Notes: generated by a model not told the origin, from the sequence alone. A DNA stretch of 64,000 nucleotides from CAWDVK01 sp963805715 (GCA_963805715.1 CAWDVK010000005.1:1-64000); one strand, 5' to 3'; counted from the stretch's first letter, positions 51,511 to 60,520 are shown. Translations and numbers: made by a program.

Positions 51511-52504
51511 CGCCCGTCGCGGCCCGGTCCGCGTGCTGGTCACCGGAGCGGGCGGCCCGGCCGCCGTGGCCGTGATGAAGTCGCTGCGGCACGACCCGGA
51601 CGTGCAGCTGCTCGCCGCCGACATGGATCCGTGGGCGGCCGGGCTCTACCTCGTCCAGCCGGAGGCGAGGACGGTCATCCCGCCCGGCCTGCAGCCGGAC
51701 TTCGCCGAGATCGTGCGGCAGCGCTGCGTGGCGCTGGAAGTGGATGTGCTCATCCCGACCGTCGACTGCGAGCTGCGCCCGCTCGCCGCCGCGCGCGAGG
51801 CGTTCGCCAGCTGCGGCGTGGCGCTGCTGCTCACGTCCGACCGGACCCTGGGCTTGACCCTGGACAAGCTGGCGCTGGCCCGGTGCTGCGCGGGGGTGGC
51901 CCGGGTGCCCAGGACCGAGCCGCTGGACGGCGCGCTGGACCCGGCCGGGTGGACCTATCCGGTCATCGTCAAGCCGCGGACCGGCAGCGGCTCGCGCGGC
52001 ATCGGGATGATCGCGTCCGCCGGCGATCTCGCCGCCGCGGCGCGCGCCAGCGACGAGGACATGATCGTTCAGGAGTACCTGCCGGGCCAGGAGTACTCGG
52101 TCGACGTGCTCGCCGATGAGCAGGGCCGGGTCGTGTCCGCCGTGCCGCGGGTCCGCGAGCGGGTCGACTCCGGCGTCTCGGTGGCCGGCCGCACGCTGCA
52201 CGATCCGGAGCTGGAGCAGCTGGCCGCGGCCGTGGCCGGCGCCACCGGCCTGACCTTCATCGCCAACGTGCAGTGCCGCCGTGATCAGGCCGGCCGTCCG
52301 GCGCTGCTCGAGGTCAACCCGCGGGCGCCCGGAGCGCTGCCGCTCACCGTGGCCAGCGGCGTGGACATGCCGCGGCTGGCGCTCGACGCGCTACGCGGCG
52401 CCGTGCTTCCTGACCATCTGGACTTCACGGAGATGGCCATGGTCCGCTTCCTGGATGAGCGCTTCGTCGGGCTCAGCGAGATCGAGGCGGCGGCAGCGGC
52501 ATGA
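51497..52504 (+). CDS. ATP-grasp ligase (carbamoyl-phosphate-synthase-like)
   Basis: A 335-residue protein. The N-terminal Rossmann-like pre-ATP-grasp part begins VRVLVTGAGGPAAVAVMKSL. The ATP-grasp core has YPVIVKPRTGSGSRGIGMI, the adenine-side MIVQEYLPGQEYSVDV and the Mg-binding LLEVNPRAPGALPLT. Related stand-alone ligases join a carboxylate to an amine or a nucleophile on a sugar or peptide. It overlaps both neighbours (14 bases upstream, ATGA downstream), so it acts with the PIG-L, PHP and GT2 proteins. Confidence 0.9.
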   Translation: MPSDNARRGPVRVLVTGAGGPAAVAVMKSLRHDPDVQLLAADMDPWAAGLYLVQPEARTVIPPGLQPDFAEIVRQRCVALEVDVLIPTVDCELRPLAAAREAFASCGVALLLTSDRTLGLTLDKLALARCCAGVARVPRTEPLDGALDPAGWTYPVIVKPRTGSGSRGIGMIASAGDLAAAARASDEDMIVQEYLPGQEYSVDVLADEQGRVVSAVPRVRERVDSGVSVAGRTLHDPELEQLAAAVAGATGLTFIANVQCRRDQAGRPALLEVNPRAPGALPLTVASGVDMPRLALDALRGAVLPDHLDFTEMAMVRFLDERFVGLSEIEAAAAA

Positions 52505-53223
52505 CCGGGCTCGCGCGGATCGATGAGGACTTCCACGTCCACTCGACGTTCTCCGATGGCATCAGCACGCTGGCGGAGAACGCCGCGGCCGCGGCCAGCC
52601 GGGGCCTGCGCACGCTGTGCCTGGCCGATCATGTGCGTACCAGCACGACCTGGGTGCCCGAGTTCGCCGCGGCGGTCAGCGCGCTGCGCCCCCCGCCGGG
52701 AATGGAGCTCCTGGCCGGCCTGGAGGCCAAGATCCTGGACCGGAGCGGGCGGCTGGACATGCCGCCGGTCGTCAGCGGCATCGACCTGATCCTGATCGCC
52801 GACCACCAGTTCCCGTCGGACCACGGCCCGGTCGACCCGGCCGAGCTGGCCGCGATGCTGAGGTCGGGCGCGATCAGCGCGGACGAGGTCGTCGCCGGCC
52901 TGGCTGAGGCGACCGCGAACGCCATGGACCGGGCGGGCCTGCCGCTGCTGGCGCACCTGTTCAGCGTGCTGCCCAAGGCCGGCCTGAGCGAGTCCGATGT
53001 CCCGGACGACCTGCTGGACGAGCTGGCCCGGCGGGCCGCGGCCGGCGCGCTGGTCGAGGTCAACGAGAAATGGGCGTGCCCGTCGCCGCGGGTCGTCAGC
53101 GCCTTCGCGCGGGCCGGCGCCGGGATCGTGGCCAGCACCGACAGTCATGACTGCGCGGCCGTCGGCCAGTACTCCTATGTCCGCGCCACCATGGACTCCT
53201 GCTTCGCGGGCTCGGGGCGATGA
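52501..53223 (+). CDS. PHP-domain metal-dependent phosphoesterase
   Basis: A 240-residue PHP protein. Metal ligands are visible in DFHVHSTFSDG (H12, H14, D19), CLADHV, LAGLEAK, the LIADHQF segment and the C-terminal STDSHD. PHP enzymes hydrolyse phosphoesters; examples act on histidinol phosphate and on phosphotyrosine in capsule control. Its role here could be removing phosphate from a sugar intermediate or tuning the pathway. The ATG overlaps the ATP-grasp stop and its own stop overlaps the GT2 start. Confidence 0.9.
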   Translation: MTGLARIDEDFHVHSTFSDGISTLAENAAAAASRGLRTLCLADHVRTSTTWVPEFAAAVSALRPPPGMELLAGLEAKILDRSGRLDMPPVVSGIDLILIADHQFPSDHGPVDPAELAAMLRSGAISADEVVAGLAEATANAMDRAGLPLLAHLFSVLPKAGLSESDVPDDLLDELARRAAAGALVEVNEKWACPSPRVVSAFARAGAGIVASTDSHDCAAVGQYSYVRATMDSCFAGSGR

Positions 53224-54719
53224 CCTTCTCCGCGCTCATCGGGCTCAAGTGGCTGCTGGTAGCGCTGGTCATGGCCGGTGCCGTGCCGCTGGTCGTGGCC
53301 AGCTACCAGTTCCTGCTGATCGGGGTGCATTTCCGGCGGCTGCACTACGACAAGTGCGCGCCGGTCTTCCCGCGCACCGCGATCCTGATCCCGGCCTGGA
53401 ACGAGGCTGCCGTGATCGGCGCGTCCATCGACCGGCTCATGCTGCTCGACTATCCGCGGGAGTCGCTGCGGATCTTCGTCGTGGACGACGCCAGCACCGA
53501 CGAGACCCCGCAGGTGATCGAGGGCCGGGCAGCCGCCTACCCGGGCAGCGTGTTCCACCTGCGCCGTGAGGTGGGCGGCGAGGGAAAGTCGCACACGCTC
53601 AATCACGGCCTGGAGGTCATCCTGGCCGATGACTGGATGCAGGCGGTCCTGATCATGGACTCGGACGTCATCTACGAGCCTGCCTCGCTGCGCCTGATGA
53701 CCCGCCATCTGGCCGATCCCCAGGTCGGCTCGGTCACCGCCTATATCAAGGAAGGCAGCCGCCCCGGAAACTTCCTGACCAGGTTCATCGGCTACGAGTA
53801 CATCACCGCGCAGGCGGCCGCGCGGCGGAGCCAGAACGTGATCGGCGCCGTCGCCTGCCTGGCCGGCGGGGCCCAGTTGCACTCCCGGCGGAACATCGAG
53901 CTGATCGGCGGCCGGATCGACACCGCGTCGCTGGCGGAGGACACGGTCACCACGTTCAAGACCCAGCTGGCCGGCCAGCGGGTCATCTTCGAGCCGCACG
54001 CGACCGTTTGGGCCGAGGAGCCGGGCAGCATCGCCGGGCTGTGGAAGCAGCGGCTGCGCTGGGGCCGCGGCAACATCCAGGTCACCCGCCGGTTCCGGCG
54101 GCTCTGGTTCCGCCCCACGCGGGGCAACCGGCTCGGCAGCGTGAGCTTCGGCCTGTTCTGGTTCTCGCTGCTGCTGCAGCCGGCCCTGATGATCTGCGCC
54201 TCGGCCTCGCTGGTCACGCTGTTCTTCATCGACCACACGCTGGCCTGGCGGGCCTTCCACGCGCTGTGGATCACCAACCTGCTCGTCTACGTGTTCATCA
54301 CCTCCTACTCCCTGATGATCGATCCGCGCACGGGGCGGCACGTGTGGCGGGAGGGCGTCATGTTCCCCGGCGCGATCAGCGTGATCATCATGCTCGCGGC
54401 GATCATGCCGGTGCCGCTGCGGTACATCGCCTACCATCTGCTGGCCTTCCTCGGCGCGCCGGCGCTGCTGCACGACGGCGCGGCCGTGGAGCTGTTCAGC
54501 TACCTATGGCTGGCCGGGTCCATGGGCGTCGCCTACCTCGCGAAGGTCACCGAGACGCGGTTCGCCGGCCGGTTCCTCAGCCCGCTGCTGACCTACGTCG
54601 GCGGTTACGGCCCGCTGCTGTGCGCGGTGACCTTCGCCGCCTTCGTCAAGGAGATCCGGGGGGCCGACAGCACCTGGGACAAGACCGAGAAGAGCGGCAA
54701 GGTGGTGATGCCGGCATGA
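53220..54719 (+). CDS. poly-GlcNAc-synthase-like family 2 glycosyltransferase
   Basis: A 499-residue processive GT2. N-terminal helices (residues 5-40) are followed by the catalytic domain with AILIPAWNEAAVIGASIDRL, VVDDASTDETP, the DxD-type MDSDV, the catalytic AEDT and the processivity motif QRLRW. Four or so C-terminal helices follow. This is the layout of PgaC/IcaA and hyaluronan/cellulose-type synthases, which polymerise and export polysaccharide across the membrane. A GlcNAc polymer is favoured because a PIG-L deacetylase lies in the operon. It is coupled to both neighbours by ATGA. Confidence 0.92.
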   Translation: MTFSALIGLKWLLVALVMAGAVPLVVASYQFLLIGVHFRRLHYDKCAPVFPRTAILIPAWNEAAVIGASIDRLMLLDYPRESLRIFVVDDASTDETPQVIEGRAAAYPGSVFHLRREVGGEGKSHTLNHGLEVILADDWMQAVLIMDSDVIYEPASLRLMTRHLADPQVGSVTAYIKEGSRPGNFLTRFIGYEYITAQAAARRSQNVIGAVACLAGGAQLHSRRNIELIGGRIDTASLAEDTVTTFKTQLAGQRVIFEPHATVWAEEPGSIAGLWKQRLRWGRGNIQVTRRFRRLWFRPTRGNRLGSVSFGLFWFSLLLQPALMICASASLVTLFFIDHTLAWRAFHALWITNLLVYVFITSYSLMIDPRTGRHVWREGVMFPGAISVIIMLAAIMPVPLRYIAYHLLAFLGAPALLHDGAAVELFSYLWLAGSMGVAYLAKVTETRFAGRFLSPLLTYVGGYGPLLCAVTFAAFVKEIRGADSTWDKTEKSGKVVMPA

Positions 54720-55078
54720 CGGCCGGCGAACCGCGCCGCGAACCGCGCCGCGACCCGCGGGCGGGCGGCCTTCCCTGCCGGGATCGGCCGCCGGACGTCA
54801 GCCCGGCCGACCTCGGGCTGGCCGGTGCCAGCCCGGCCGGGGCGGGCGCCGGAACGGCCAGCCTGGCCGGCGCGAGCCTGGCCAGCCCCCGGCTGGCCAA
54901 CGCCAGCCCGGCCGGTGCCAGCGTTCCTGCCGAGGTCTACGAGCGGGCCATCGTCACATCCTTCGAGCAGGAGGTGAACGCGGCGATCGGCTACGAGGAG
55001 GGCCTGGCCCTCAAGGCGGTGATCGCGCTCGCCCTCGTGGTCATGGTCATCCTGGCCCGCGTCCTGTTCTTCGGCTGA
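54716..55078 (+). CDS. small single-pass membrane protein with Ala/Ser/Gly repeats
   Basis: A 120-residue protein whose ATG overlaps the GT2 stop. A basic N-terminus (EPRREPRRDPR) precedes degenerate repeats of LAGAS/PAGAS (about residues 35-70), a conserved-looking segment (YERAIVTSFEQEVNAAIGYE) and one C-terminal helix (ALKAVIALALVVMVILARVLF). Size and position recall the small accessory subunits (PgaD/IcaD) of poly-GlcNAc synthases, but there is only one helix and no sequence match. Its last 32 bases overlap the convergent gene. Confidence 0.75.
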   Translation: MTAGEPRREPRRDPRAGGLPCRDRPPDVSPADLGLAGASPAGAGAGTASLAGASLASPRLANASPAGASVPAEVYERAIVTSFEQEVNAAIGYEEGLALKAVIALALVVMVILARVLFFG

Positions 55079-56555
55079 CCAGCTCCCGGCGGCTCCGGTT
55101 GCCGCTGCCCGCCTCCGCGCCGGGGCTGCCGGATCGGCGGAGCCCGCTGACCGCCGCCCGGGGCCAGAACGCGGCCGCGAGCAGGATCAGCAGCGGGCCA
55201 GTATTCGGATCGGTTCCCTGCCCGGTCAGGATGCCGCCGAAGTTCTCCCCGGCTACCCAGATCACCAGCGCGGCAGCGATCCCGAGAATGAGGGCCGGCC
55301 TGGTCGTTCTCGAAACGAGAGCCCCGGCCCCGACAAGCACGAAGACGACGGCCATGGCCACTGAGATCATGGCGCCGTGCGAGCCGGCCGCTGCGGCCAC
55401 CGCGCGATCGAGCGCCCCGATCCAGTGCGGCTCGCCAGCCGACAGCCCGGCGACGGCATCATGCACCGATCCCGGCGCCCGGTTGACGGGCAGCACCGCC
55501 AGGTAAGCCAGGCCGCCCCAGAGCGCCAGCCAGGCCAGCCGGGCCCAGCGGCCGCCGACCGGGCTGCCGTCTGCTACCGAGGTGCCGCGCTCCTGATCGG
55601 GCCGCGCGGGCCAGCACAGCACCGCGATGAACGCGTAGATGAGCGCGGCACCGGGAGCGCCGCTGAGGGGGCTGGCCATCCCGGTAAAGACGCCACCCAG
55701 GCCCTCGCCGAGCCACCAGACGCCGAGCGCCCACACGACCGAGCCGGCCAGCGCGGCCCTGACGGCCGGCCGCCACAGCAGTCCCGCGGCCAGGGCGAGC
55801 TGGATGGTCGCGAAAGCCGCGTTCCAGGCGACCGGGTGCTCGGCAATCGCTCGCGCGGCCGACATCACCGGGTCGCCCAGCAGCGCCGGATTGCCCATGG
55901 ACGTGGGGCTGATGATCTGGCTGGCGAAGCCCCGGCCGAACATGAACGGCTGGTACTGCAGCGCGGCGTCGAGCAGCCAGGCCAGCCCGAGGCCGACCTG
56001 AATCCAGCGCCGCGGCCCGCGGGACTCGCGGTCGGCGGCCCAGGAGACGATGCCGCCGCTGCCATCATGGCGGCGCAGCGTGGCCTGCGCGGAGGACGGC
56101 AGGAACAGGGTGCCGAAGGCCAGCAGCGAGCCCGCGCCGATGACCCAGAGGCCGGGGCCGCCGCGGGCCGCGACCATGCCGTCTCCCCCCGACAGGCTGC
56201 GGATGCTGGCGCTCAGCCGGACAAGCAGGTCACCGGAGAATGCCAGCGCGACGGCGCCGCCGATGCCGACCAGCCACCTGCTCAGGCTGCCGCCGCGCAG
56301 CAGGTGATAAAGCCCGGCCGCGACGATCAGGATGCCCGCCGCGGCCAGCATGCGCCCGTTGCTGCCTCGCACCCCGACCACCGGTATCAGCCCGCCGAAC
56401 TCCGCCACCCAGGGCAGGAACGCGCCGGCGATCATCGTCGCGCCCGAGGCGACGGCGGTCAGCCCGACGGCCGTGCGCCAGCTGCGTAGTGCGGGCGGCC
56501 AGGGACGCAGCGCTGCCCCGGTGCTCGGCCGGACCTTGCCCGGCACGCTCGTCAT
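55047..56555 (-). CDS. large multi-pass membrane protein, unknown
   Basis: A 502-residue protein, using the ATG at 56555 behind GGGGGAAG. About 12 hydrophobic segments form two similar-looking halves. Recurrent short motifs are GEGLGGVFTGMASPLSGAPG and GENFGGILTGQGTDPNTGPL, suggesting an internal repeat. These glycine-rich loops are seen in uncharacterised actinobacterial membrane proteins. No function is assigned. It lies downstream of a secreted-protein gene on the same strand, separated by a strong hairpin. Confidence 0.75.
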   Translation of the reverse strand: MTSVPGKVRPSTGAALRPWPPALRSWRTAVGLTAVASGATMIAGAFLPWVAEFGGLIPVVGVRGSNGRMLAAAGILIVAAGLYHLLRGGSLSRWLVGIGGAVALAFSGDLLVRLSASIRSLSGGDGMVAARGGPGLWVIGAGSLLAFGTLFLPSSAQATLRRHDGSGGIVSWAADRESRGPRRWIQVGLGLAWLLDAALQYQPFMFGRGFASQIISPTSMGNPALLGDPVMSAARAIAEHPVAWNAAFATIQLALAAGLLWRPAVRAALAGSVVWALGVWWLGEGLGGVFTGMASPLSGAPGAALIYAFIAVLCWPARPDQERGTSVADGSPVGGRWARLAWLALWGGLAYLAVLPVNRAPGSVHDAVAGLSAGEPHWIGALDRAVAAAAGSHGAMISVAMAVVFVLVGAGALVSRTTRPALILGIAAALVIWVAGENFGGILTGQGTDPNTGPLLILLAAAFWPRAAVSGLRRSGSPGAEAGSGNRSRRELVSRRTGRGPG

Positions 56556-56597
56556 GGCTGCTTCCCCCTGAGTGGTGCGGGCTGCGGGTTGACGGGC

Positions 56598-56634
56598 CCC
56601 CTGGTCACGGACCCTGCCGGACCGTGACCAGGGG
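56598..56634 (-). terminator. 13-bp stem hairpin
   Basis: CCCCTGGTCACGG (56598-56610) pairs perfectly with 56622-56634 across an 11-nt loop. It lies 8 bases after the stop of the secreted-protein gene and before the next minus-strand gene, so it is a likely terminator or attenuator. Confidence 0.75.
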
Positions 56635-56641
56635 AGTCCTG

Positions 56642-57319
56642 CTAGCGGAGGACGGAGAAGTACAGGAACAGGTTCGTGACGATGTTCCCGGTGACCGCGG
56701 AGCTGTCGTGCCGCTGCAGGTACTGCAGCGTCCAGTCGCTCTTGCCGCGGACGATCTTGTTCCAGGCGGCCTGGGTCTTGACGCCGACGACGACCACGTT
56801 CCACCACTCGGCCTGATGGCCGTTGCTGGTGGCGACGATGTGGCTGTGCGGCGGGAGCGGGAGATCCGACGTGCCGCTGCCCAGAACCGCGGACAGGTCG
56901 ATGGTGCTCGGGTGGTCGATGCAGTGACCGGCGGTCGGGCATTGCAGCGTGGACTTCGCCGGCGTGAAGCCCAGCGGCACGATCACGTACAGCGGGTCGA
57001 AGTTGCTGGCCGGCGTCTGGGTGTAGTCAGAACCCGCCTCGCAGCCCGAGCTTGCCTTGCTGGCCGGCGGCGCGCTGCAGGAGAAGTTCTTGGTGTAGTA
57101 GAACCGGACCGTGCGGCCGTCGTACCAGCCCCTGGTGAAGCCGGCATGACTGTGCGAGCTGCTCGGGGACATCTGCATGCCGGTCATGGTCGCCGACGCT
57201 GACCCCGTCGAGGCCATGGCTGTCCCGGATGCGATCACCGCCCCGGCTCCGAGCAGGCCGACGAGGGCCAGGCCGGCCCGCCGCGTGCCTGTCATCCGGC
57301 CTAGTTTCATTCGGAACAT
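56642..57319 (-). CDS. secreted protein, unknown
   Basis: A 225-residue exported protein. A basic N-terminus and hydrophobic core (GLALVGLLGAGAVIASGTAMA) form a signal peptide cleaved near residue 37. The mature part has four or so Cys (NFSCSAPP, SSGCEAGSD, LQCPTAGHCIDHP) that could form two disulfides, and His-rich stretches (SSSHSHAGF and PLPPHSHIVATSNGHQ). GGAGGGG precedes the ATG at 57319. The family is not recognised. The strong terminator after it suggests high, separate expression. Confidence 0.8.
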   Translation of the reverse strand: MFRMKLGRMTGTRRAGLALVGLLGAGAVIASGTAMASTGSASATMTGMQMSPSSSHSHAGFTRGWYDGRTVRFYYTKNFSCSAPPASKASSGCEAGSDYTQTPASNFDPLYVIVPLGFTPAKSTLQCPTAGHCIDHPSTIDLSAVLGSGTSDLPLPPHSHIVATSNGHQAEWWNVVVVGVKTQAAWNKIVRGKSDWTLQYLQRHDSSAVTGNIVTNLFLYFSVLR

Positions 57320-57672
57320 ACGTTCCCCTCCTACGGTCGTCCGGACGCGCCCGGTGGCGGGTCCATCGCCGGGGAGTTCGGGCTTAGGAGGACCCCGGAT
57401 TGGTCGGGCGGTTGCTGGCAGGCTGGCGGCGGCACTCCGGAGCTGCCCGGTGGCATCCTCGGCTGCCGTGAACGTGCCTGTGACCTGGGCAGATAAGCCG
57501 AACGGGGGGCGCGGGAGGCCGCGAGGACGCCCCCGAAGCAGCAGAGGGAAATCTTCGCCGATGCAAAGTGGCTGAGCAGCCTCAGGCGGGCCTCAGAATG
57601 CCCCGCGAGTCAGCTCGGGAAACCCGCGCTGCCCCCGGCGCAGCGGGCCGGCGCCGGGCTGCGGCAGGATGA
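57320..57672. other. no supported gene
   Basis: Promoter region of the secreted-protein gene plus sequence without coding character, leading into the quinone-reductase remnant. Confidence 0.45.
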
Positions 57673-57858
57673 GCTGATGCGAGCATCGCCAGCCGCGAGG
57701 AGCTGCTCGGCCGGGCGGGCGACCTGTTCTCCTGGATCAGCCAGGGTCGGCTGAGTGTCCGCATCGGCGGCACGTACCCGCTCGATGCGGCAGCCCGTGC
57801 GCACGAGGATCTCGCGGCCAGGCGCACCACCGGCAAGCTGCTGCTGCTGCCAGGCTGA
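57673..57858 (+). pseudogene. C-terminal scrap of a quinone oxidoreductase
   Basis: After an in-frame stop the plus strand encodes REELLGRAGDLFSWISQGRL, then VRIGGTYPLDAAARAHEDLA and ARRTTGKLLLLPG. This is the unmistakable C-terminus of zinc-independent NADPH:quinone oxidoreductases (MDR family). The catalytic and cofactor domains, about 270 residues, are missing. Confidence 0.8.
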
Positions 57859-58166
57859 CGCCCGCACGCCCGGGCCGGCCGGGCGCGAGCCGGGCCGTGA
57901 TCAGCCGTCTTTTCCCGGCGTCGTCATCCCGTCTTCATCCTGGCCGGGTAGATCTCTGCAGTACGGGCGCTCGTCCCGGCCCTGGCGTTGACCAGGGCCG
58001 GACGTTTCTGGCCGATGGCGTGACTGCGCGCTGGCTCCGGGTAACCTGCCCGTATCCCCGGGGAACGCGCGAGGAAGAGGAACGCGGTGCGGATGCGGAA
58101 CCTGCCGGACGCGCGCGAACCTGATCCGGCGATCCGCGGCGGGGACGTGACCACGGCCTGCGGCCG
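57859..58166. other. no supported gene
   Basis: Upstream region of the UbiA-type gene. No start or domain is visible and open frames are GC-driven. A promoter for the downstream gene is expected here but not recognised. Confidence 0.45.
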
Positions 58167-59120
58167 ATGACCGGCTCCGCCGGGACCACCAGGGCCACAC
58201 CTTCCGGCCCGCCCGGCCCGCCCGCCTCGCCGGGGCCGTCCCGGCGGCCCGCCCTGCTCGGCTGGCTCATCGCGGTGGTGCGGACCGCCAGGCCCCGGCA
58301 GTGGCCGAAGAACCTGCTGGTCTTCGCGGCGCCGGTGGCCGGGGCGTCGCTGGGCCGCGATGACGGCCTCGGCTACGCGCTCGTCGCAGCGGCCGCCTTC
58401 GTTGCCGCGTCCAGCGCCGTGTACTTCGTCAACGACGTCGCGGACGCGGAGCGGGACCGGAGCCACCCCTACAAGCGGTACCGGCCGGTCGCGGCCGGTG
58501 ATCTCCCGCCCGCCCAGGCGCTGGTGCTGGCCGCAGCCTGCGCGGCGGCCGCGCTCGCGGCCGGCTTCTGGATTCGCGAGCCGCGGCTGATCGCGGTCAT
58601 GGCCGCCTACCTCGTCACGTCGTTCCTGTACTCGTTCGCGCTCAAGCACGTGCCGGTCGTGGAGCTCCTGTTCGTCGCATCCGGATTCGTGCTGCGCGCC
58701 CTGGCCGGCGCGATCGCGACGCACGTGCCGCCGTCGGGCTGGTTCCTGCTCGTCTGCAGCCTCGGCGCGCTGATGGTGGCGAGCGCCAAGCGGTTCAGCG
58801 AGCTGACCGTGCTCGGCACGGACGGCGCCCGGCACCGCCCGGCGATGCGCTGGTATTCGCCGGCCGGGCTGCGCCTGTGCCAGCGGATCACCGGCGTGGC
58901 CATGATCATCGCGTACCTGCTGTGGGCGCGTGGCGAGCCCAGTGCCTGGATGCGGGACTGGCACCTGGCCAGCGCCGTACCGCTGGCCGTGGCACTGGCC
59001 CGTTTTGACCGGCTCACCGGCCGGGCGACCAGCAAGCCAGTCGAGGACCTGATCGCCAGGGACGTCGTGATGGTCTGCTGCGAGCTGGCCTGGCTGGCCC
59101 TGTTCGCCGTCGGGCTCTGA
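58167..59120 (+). CDS. ubiA: decaprenyl-phosphate phosphoribosyltransferase (UbiA family)
   Basis: A 317-residue, eight- or nine-helix prenyltransferase-fold enzyme. The Mg/pyrophosphate motif is NDVADAERD (N89) followed by HPYKRYRPVAAGDL, which is specific for the DPPR-synthase subgroup (as in mycobacterial Rv3806c) rather than quinone or heme prenyltransferases. RPRQWPKNLLVFAAPVAG is also typical. It makes 5'-phosphoribosyl-decaprenyl-phosphate, the precursor of the arabinose donor for cell-wall arabinan. No epimerase genes are adjacent. Confidence 0.9.
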   Translation: MTGSAGTTRATPSGPPGPPASPGPSRRPALLGWLIAVVRTARPRQWPKNLLVFAAPVAGASLGRDDGLGYALVAAAAFVAASSAVYFVNDVADAERDRSHPYKRYRPVAAGDLPPAQALVLAAACAAAALAAGFWIREPRLIAVMAAYLVTSFLYSFALKHVPVVELLFVASGFVLRALAGAIATHVPPSGWFLLVCSLGALMVASAKRFSELTVLGTDGARHRPAMRWYSPAGLRLCQRITGVAMIIAYLLWARGEPSAWMRDWHLASAVPLAVALARFDRLTGRATSKPVEDLIARDVVMVCCELAWLALFAVGL

Positions 59121-59192
59121 GAACAGCGCGGCGTCAGCAGAGCCCGGCGGAACCTTCTCAGTGGGTGACGAAGTGCTGGCCGTCCGCGGAGA

Positions 59193-60137
59193 TCACGGCG
59201 GTCTCCGAGGCGGACTCTCCGTTGGAGAATGGGCCGCGCCGGACTGGGTGCACGCTATCTCCGCCCACTTGATGCCGAGGTCGCGGTTCATCTTGACCAT
59301 CCGCTGGACGAACTCGAAATAGGGCTCAGCCGCCGGGATCAGCTGGACGTGCAGCCGGGGAAACCAGTAGGCCTGGTCAACAAGCTTCCGCACGCCCTGC
59401 ATCCAGAGGTCGGTGACGCTCTCCACCGGGCTGCATGCCCGGCGCGCCGCGGGCAGGTCGACCGTGACGTCCAGGACGCCGCGCTCGGGCAGGCCGTAGC
59501 TGATCCGCCCGGCCCCGGCGAGCAGCATCAGCGATGCACGGTTGCCTGCCTCGACGATCGTGTGCAGTCGCGTGACGGCTGCCGGCCGCTGCTGCAGCAG
59601 GGCCACGATAAGCGCCGTGCCGGCGCCGCGGCGCTGCCACTCATCGACCACGGTGACGGCGATGTCGGCGGTCGCCGGATCATCGGGGAACTGCAGCAGG
59701 TGGGCTACCCCGATCAGCTCCTCCGGGCCCTCGGGCGGCAGCACGGTCAGCAGCAGCGCAATGTGCTGGATCCCGTCTGCGCTGTCGACGAGCATCGCGA
59801 GCATGGAGTCATCGAGGTGATCGATCGCCTGGAGGAAGCGGTGCCGGCGCGAATCGGGCGACAGGCGGCGGAACACGTCGCGCAGCGTCTCGCCATCGGA
59901 AGGCAGCAGCGGCCAGATCATGGCCGGCGTGCCATCGCGCAGCGAGAACTCTCCGGGCAGCAGCTGGCGAGCTGCCGGAGGAGCGATGGTGCCGCTTGCG
60001 GTGCCGATAGTGCTCACCCCGCCCAGGAATTCCCCTGATCGCCCGACGTTTGCATTTAGCGTACCTATTAAGGATAGCATCCTCGGGTTAAAGCTCGCGT
60101 GCGCTCTGGCTTTCTCGCAGGCCAGCCAATTCCCCAT
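59193..60137 (-). CDS. GNAT-family acetyltransferase
   Basis: A 314-residue protein. The GNAT core occupies about residues 62-195, with LRDVFRRLSPDSRRHRFLQA at its start, beta-4 IAVTVVDEWQRRGAGTALIV carrying the acetyl-CoA loop (R-R-G-A-G-T-A), and AGNRASLMLLAGAGR. A C-terminal region of about 100 residues (LWMQGVRKLVDQAYWFPRLH) is extra. Starts at 60080 or further in are possible, since the first 20 residues look non-conserved. Confidence 0.85.
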   Translation of the reverse strand: MGNWLACEKARAHASFNPRMLSLIGTLNANVGRSGEFLGGVSTIGTASGTIAPPAARQLLPGEFSLRDGTPAMIWPLLPSDGETLRDVFRRLSPDSRRHRFLQAIDHLDDSMLAMLVDSADGIQHIALLLTVLPPEGPEELIGVAHLLQFPDDPATADIAVTVVDEWQRRGAGTALIVALLQQRPAAVTRLHTIVEAGNRASLMLLAGAGRISYGLPERGVLDVTVDLPAARRACSPVESVTDLWMQGVRKLVDQAYWFPRLHVQLIPAAEPYFEFVQRMVKMNRDLGIKWAEIACTQSGAAHSPTESPPRRPP

Positions 60138-60520
60138 TTGTTACCTGGGAGTTTCGGTTATGAGACCTTTAGGTAAACGCTCACCGAAGGCCGCCTGTGC
60201 GGTCTTAGCCTGCGATGTCACGCGTCGCAGCAGGTCAGGGCCTCCTCCTGCACGGCGCCGCACATGCAGGCAGGTGCCCCCAAGTGCCCATGCCCAGCGG
60301 GCATACTCGCGCGATGCGGCCCTTTTCGGGACGTCAGGAATAGCGCCGGAGTGCTGTCCGAGTGAGGTGCTTCACGCATCGTCGCCGCCACCAGTGAGCC
60401 CGGCCTGTAGTCCCGCGCTTCGGCTGGCTAGCCGCGCCGCGAACCCCAGCTGAGCGGTACCGGGGCGGTGCCTGACGGCGGCCCGGGAATTCGCGGGCCG
60501 CTGCCGGCGCTCCGCTGATC
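60138..60520. other. no supported gene
   Basis: A 383-base divergent intergenic region. It starts AT-richer (60138-60200), probably with the promoter of the GNAT gene. No coding sequence or clear palindrome is recognised. Confidence 0.45.
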
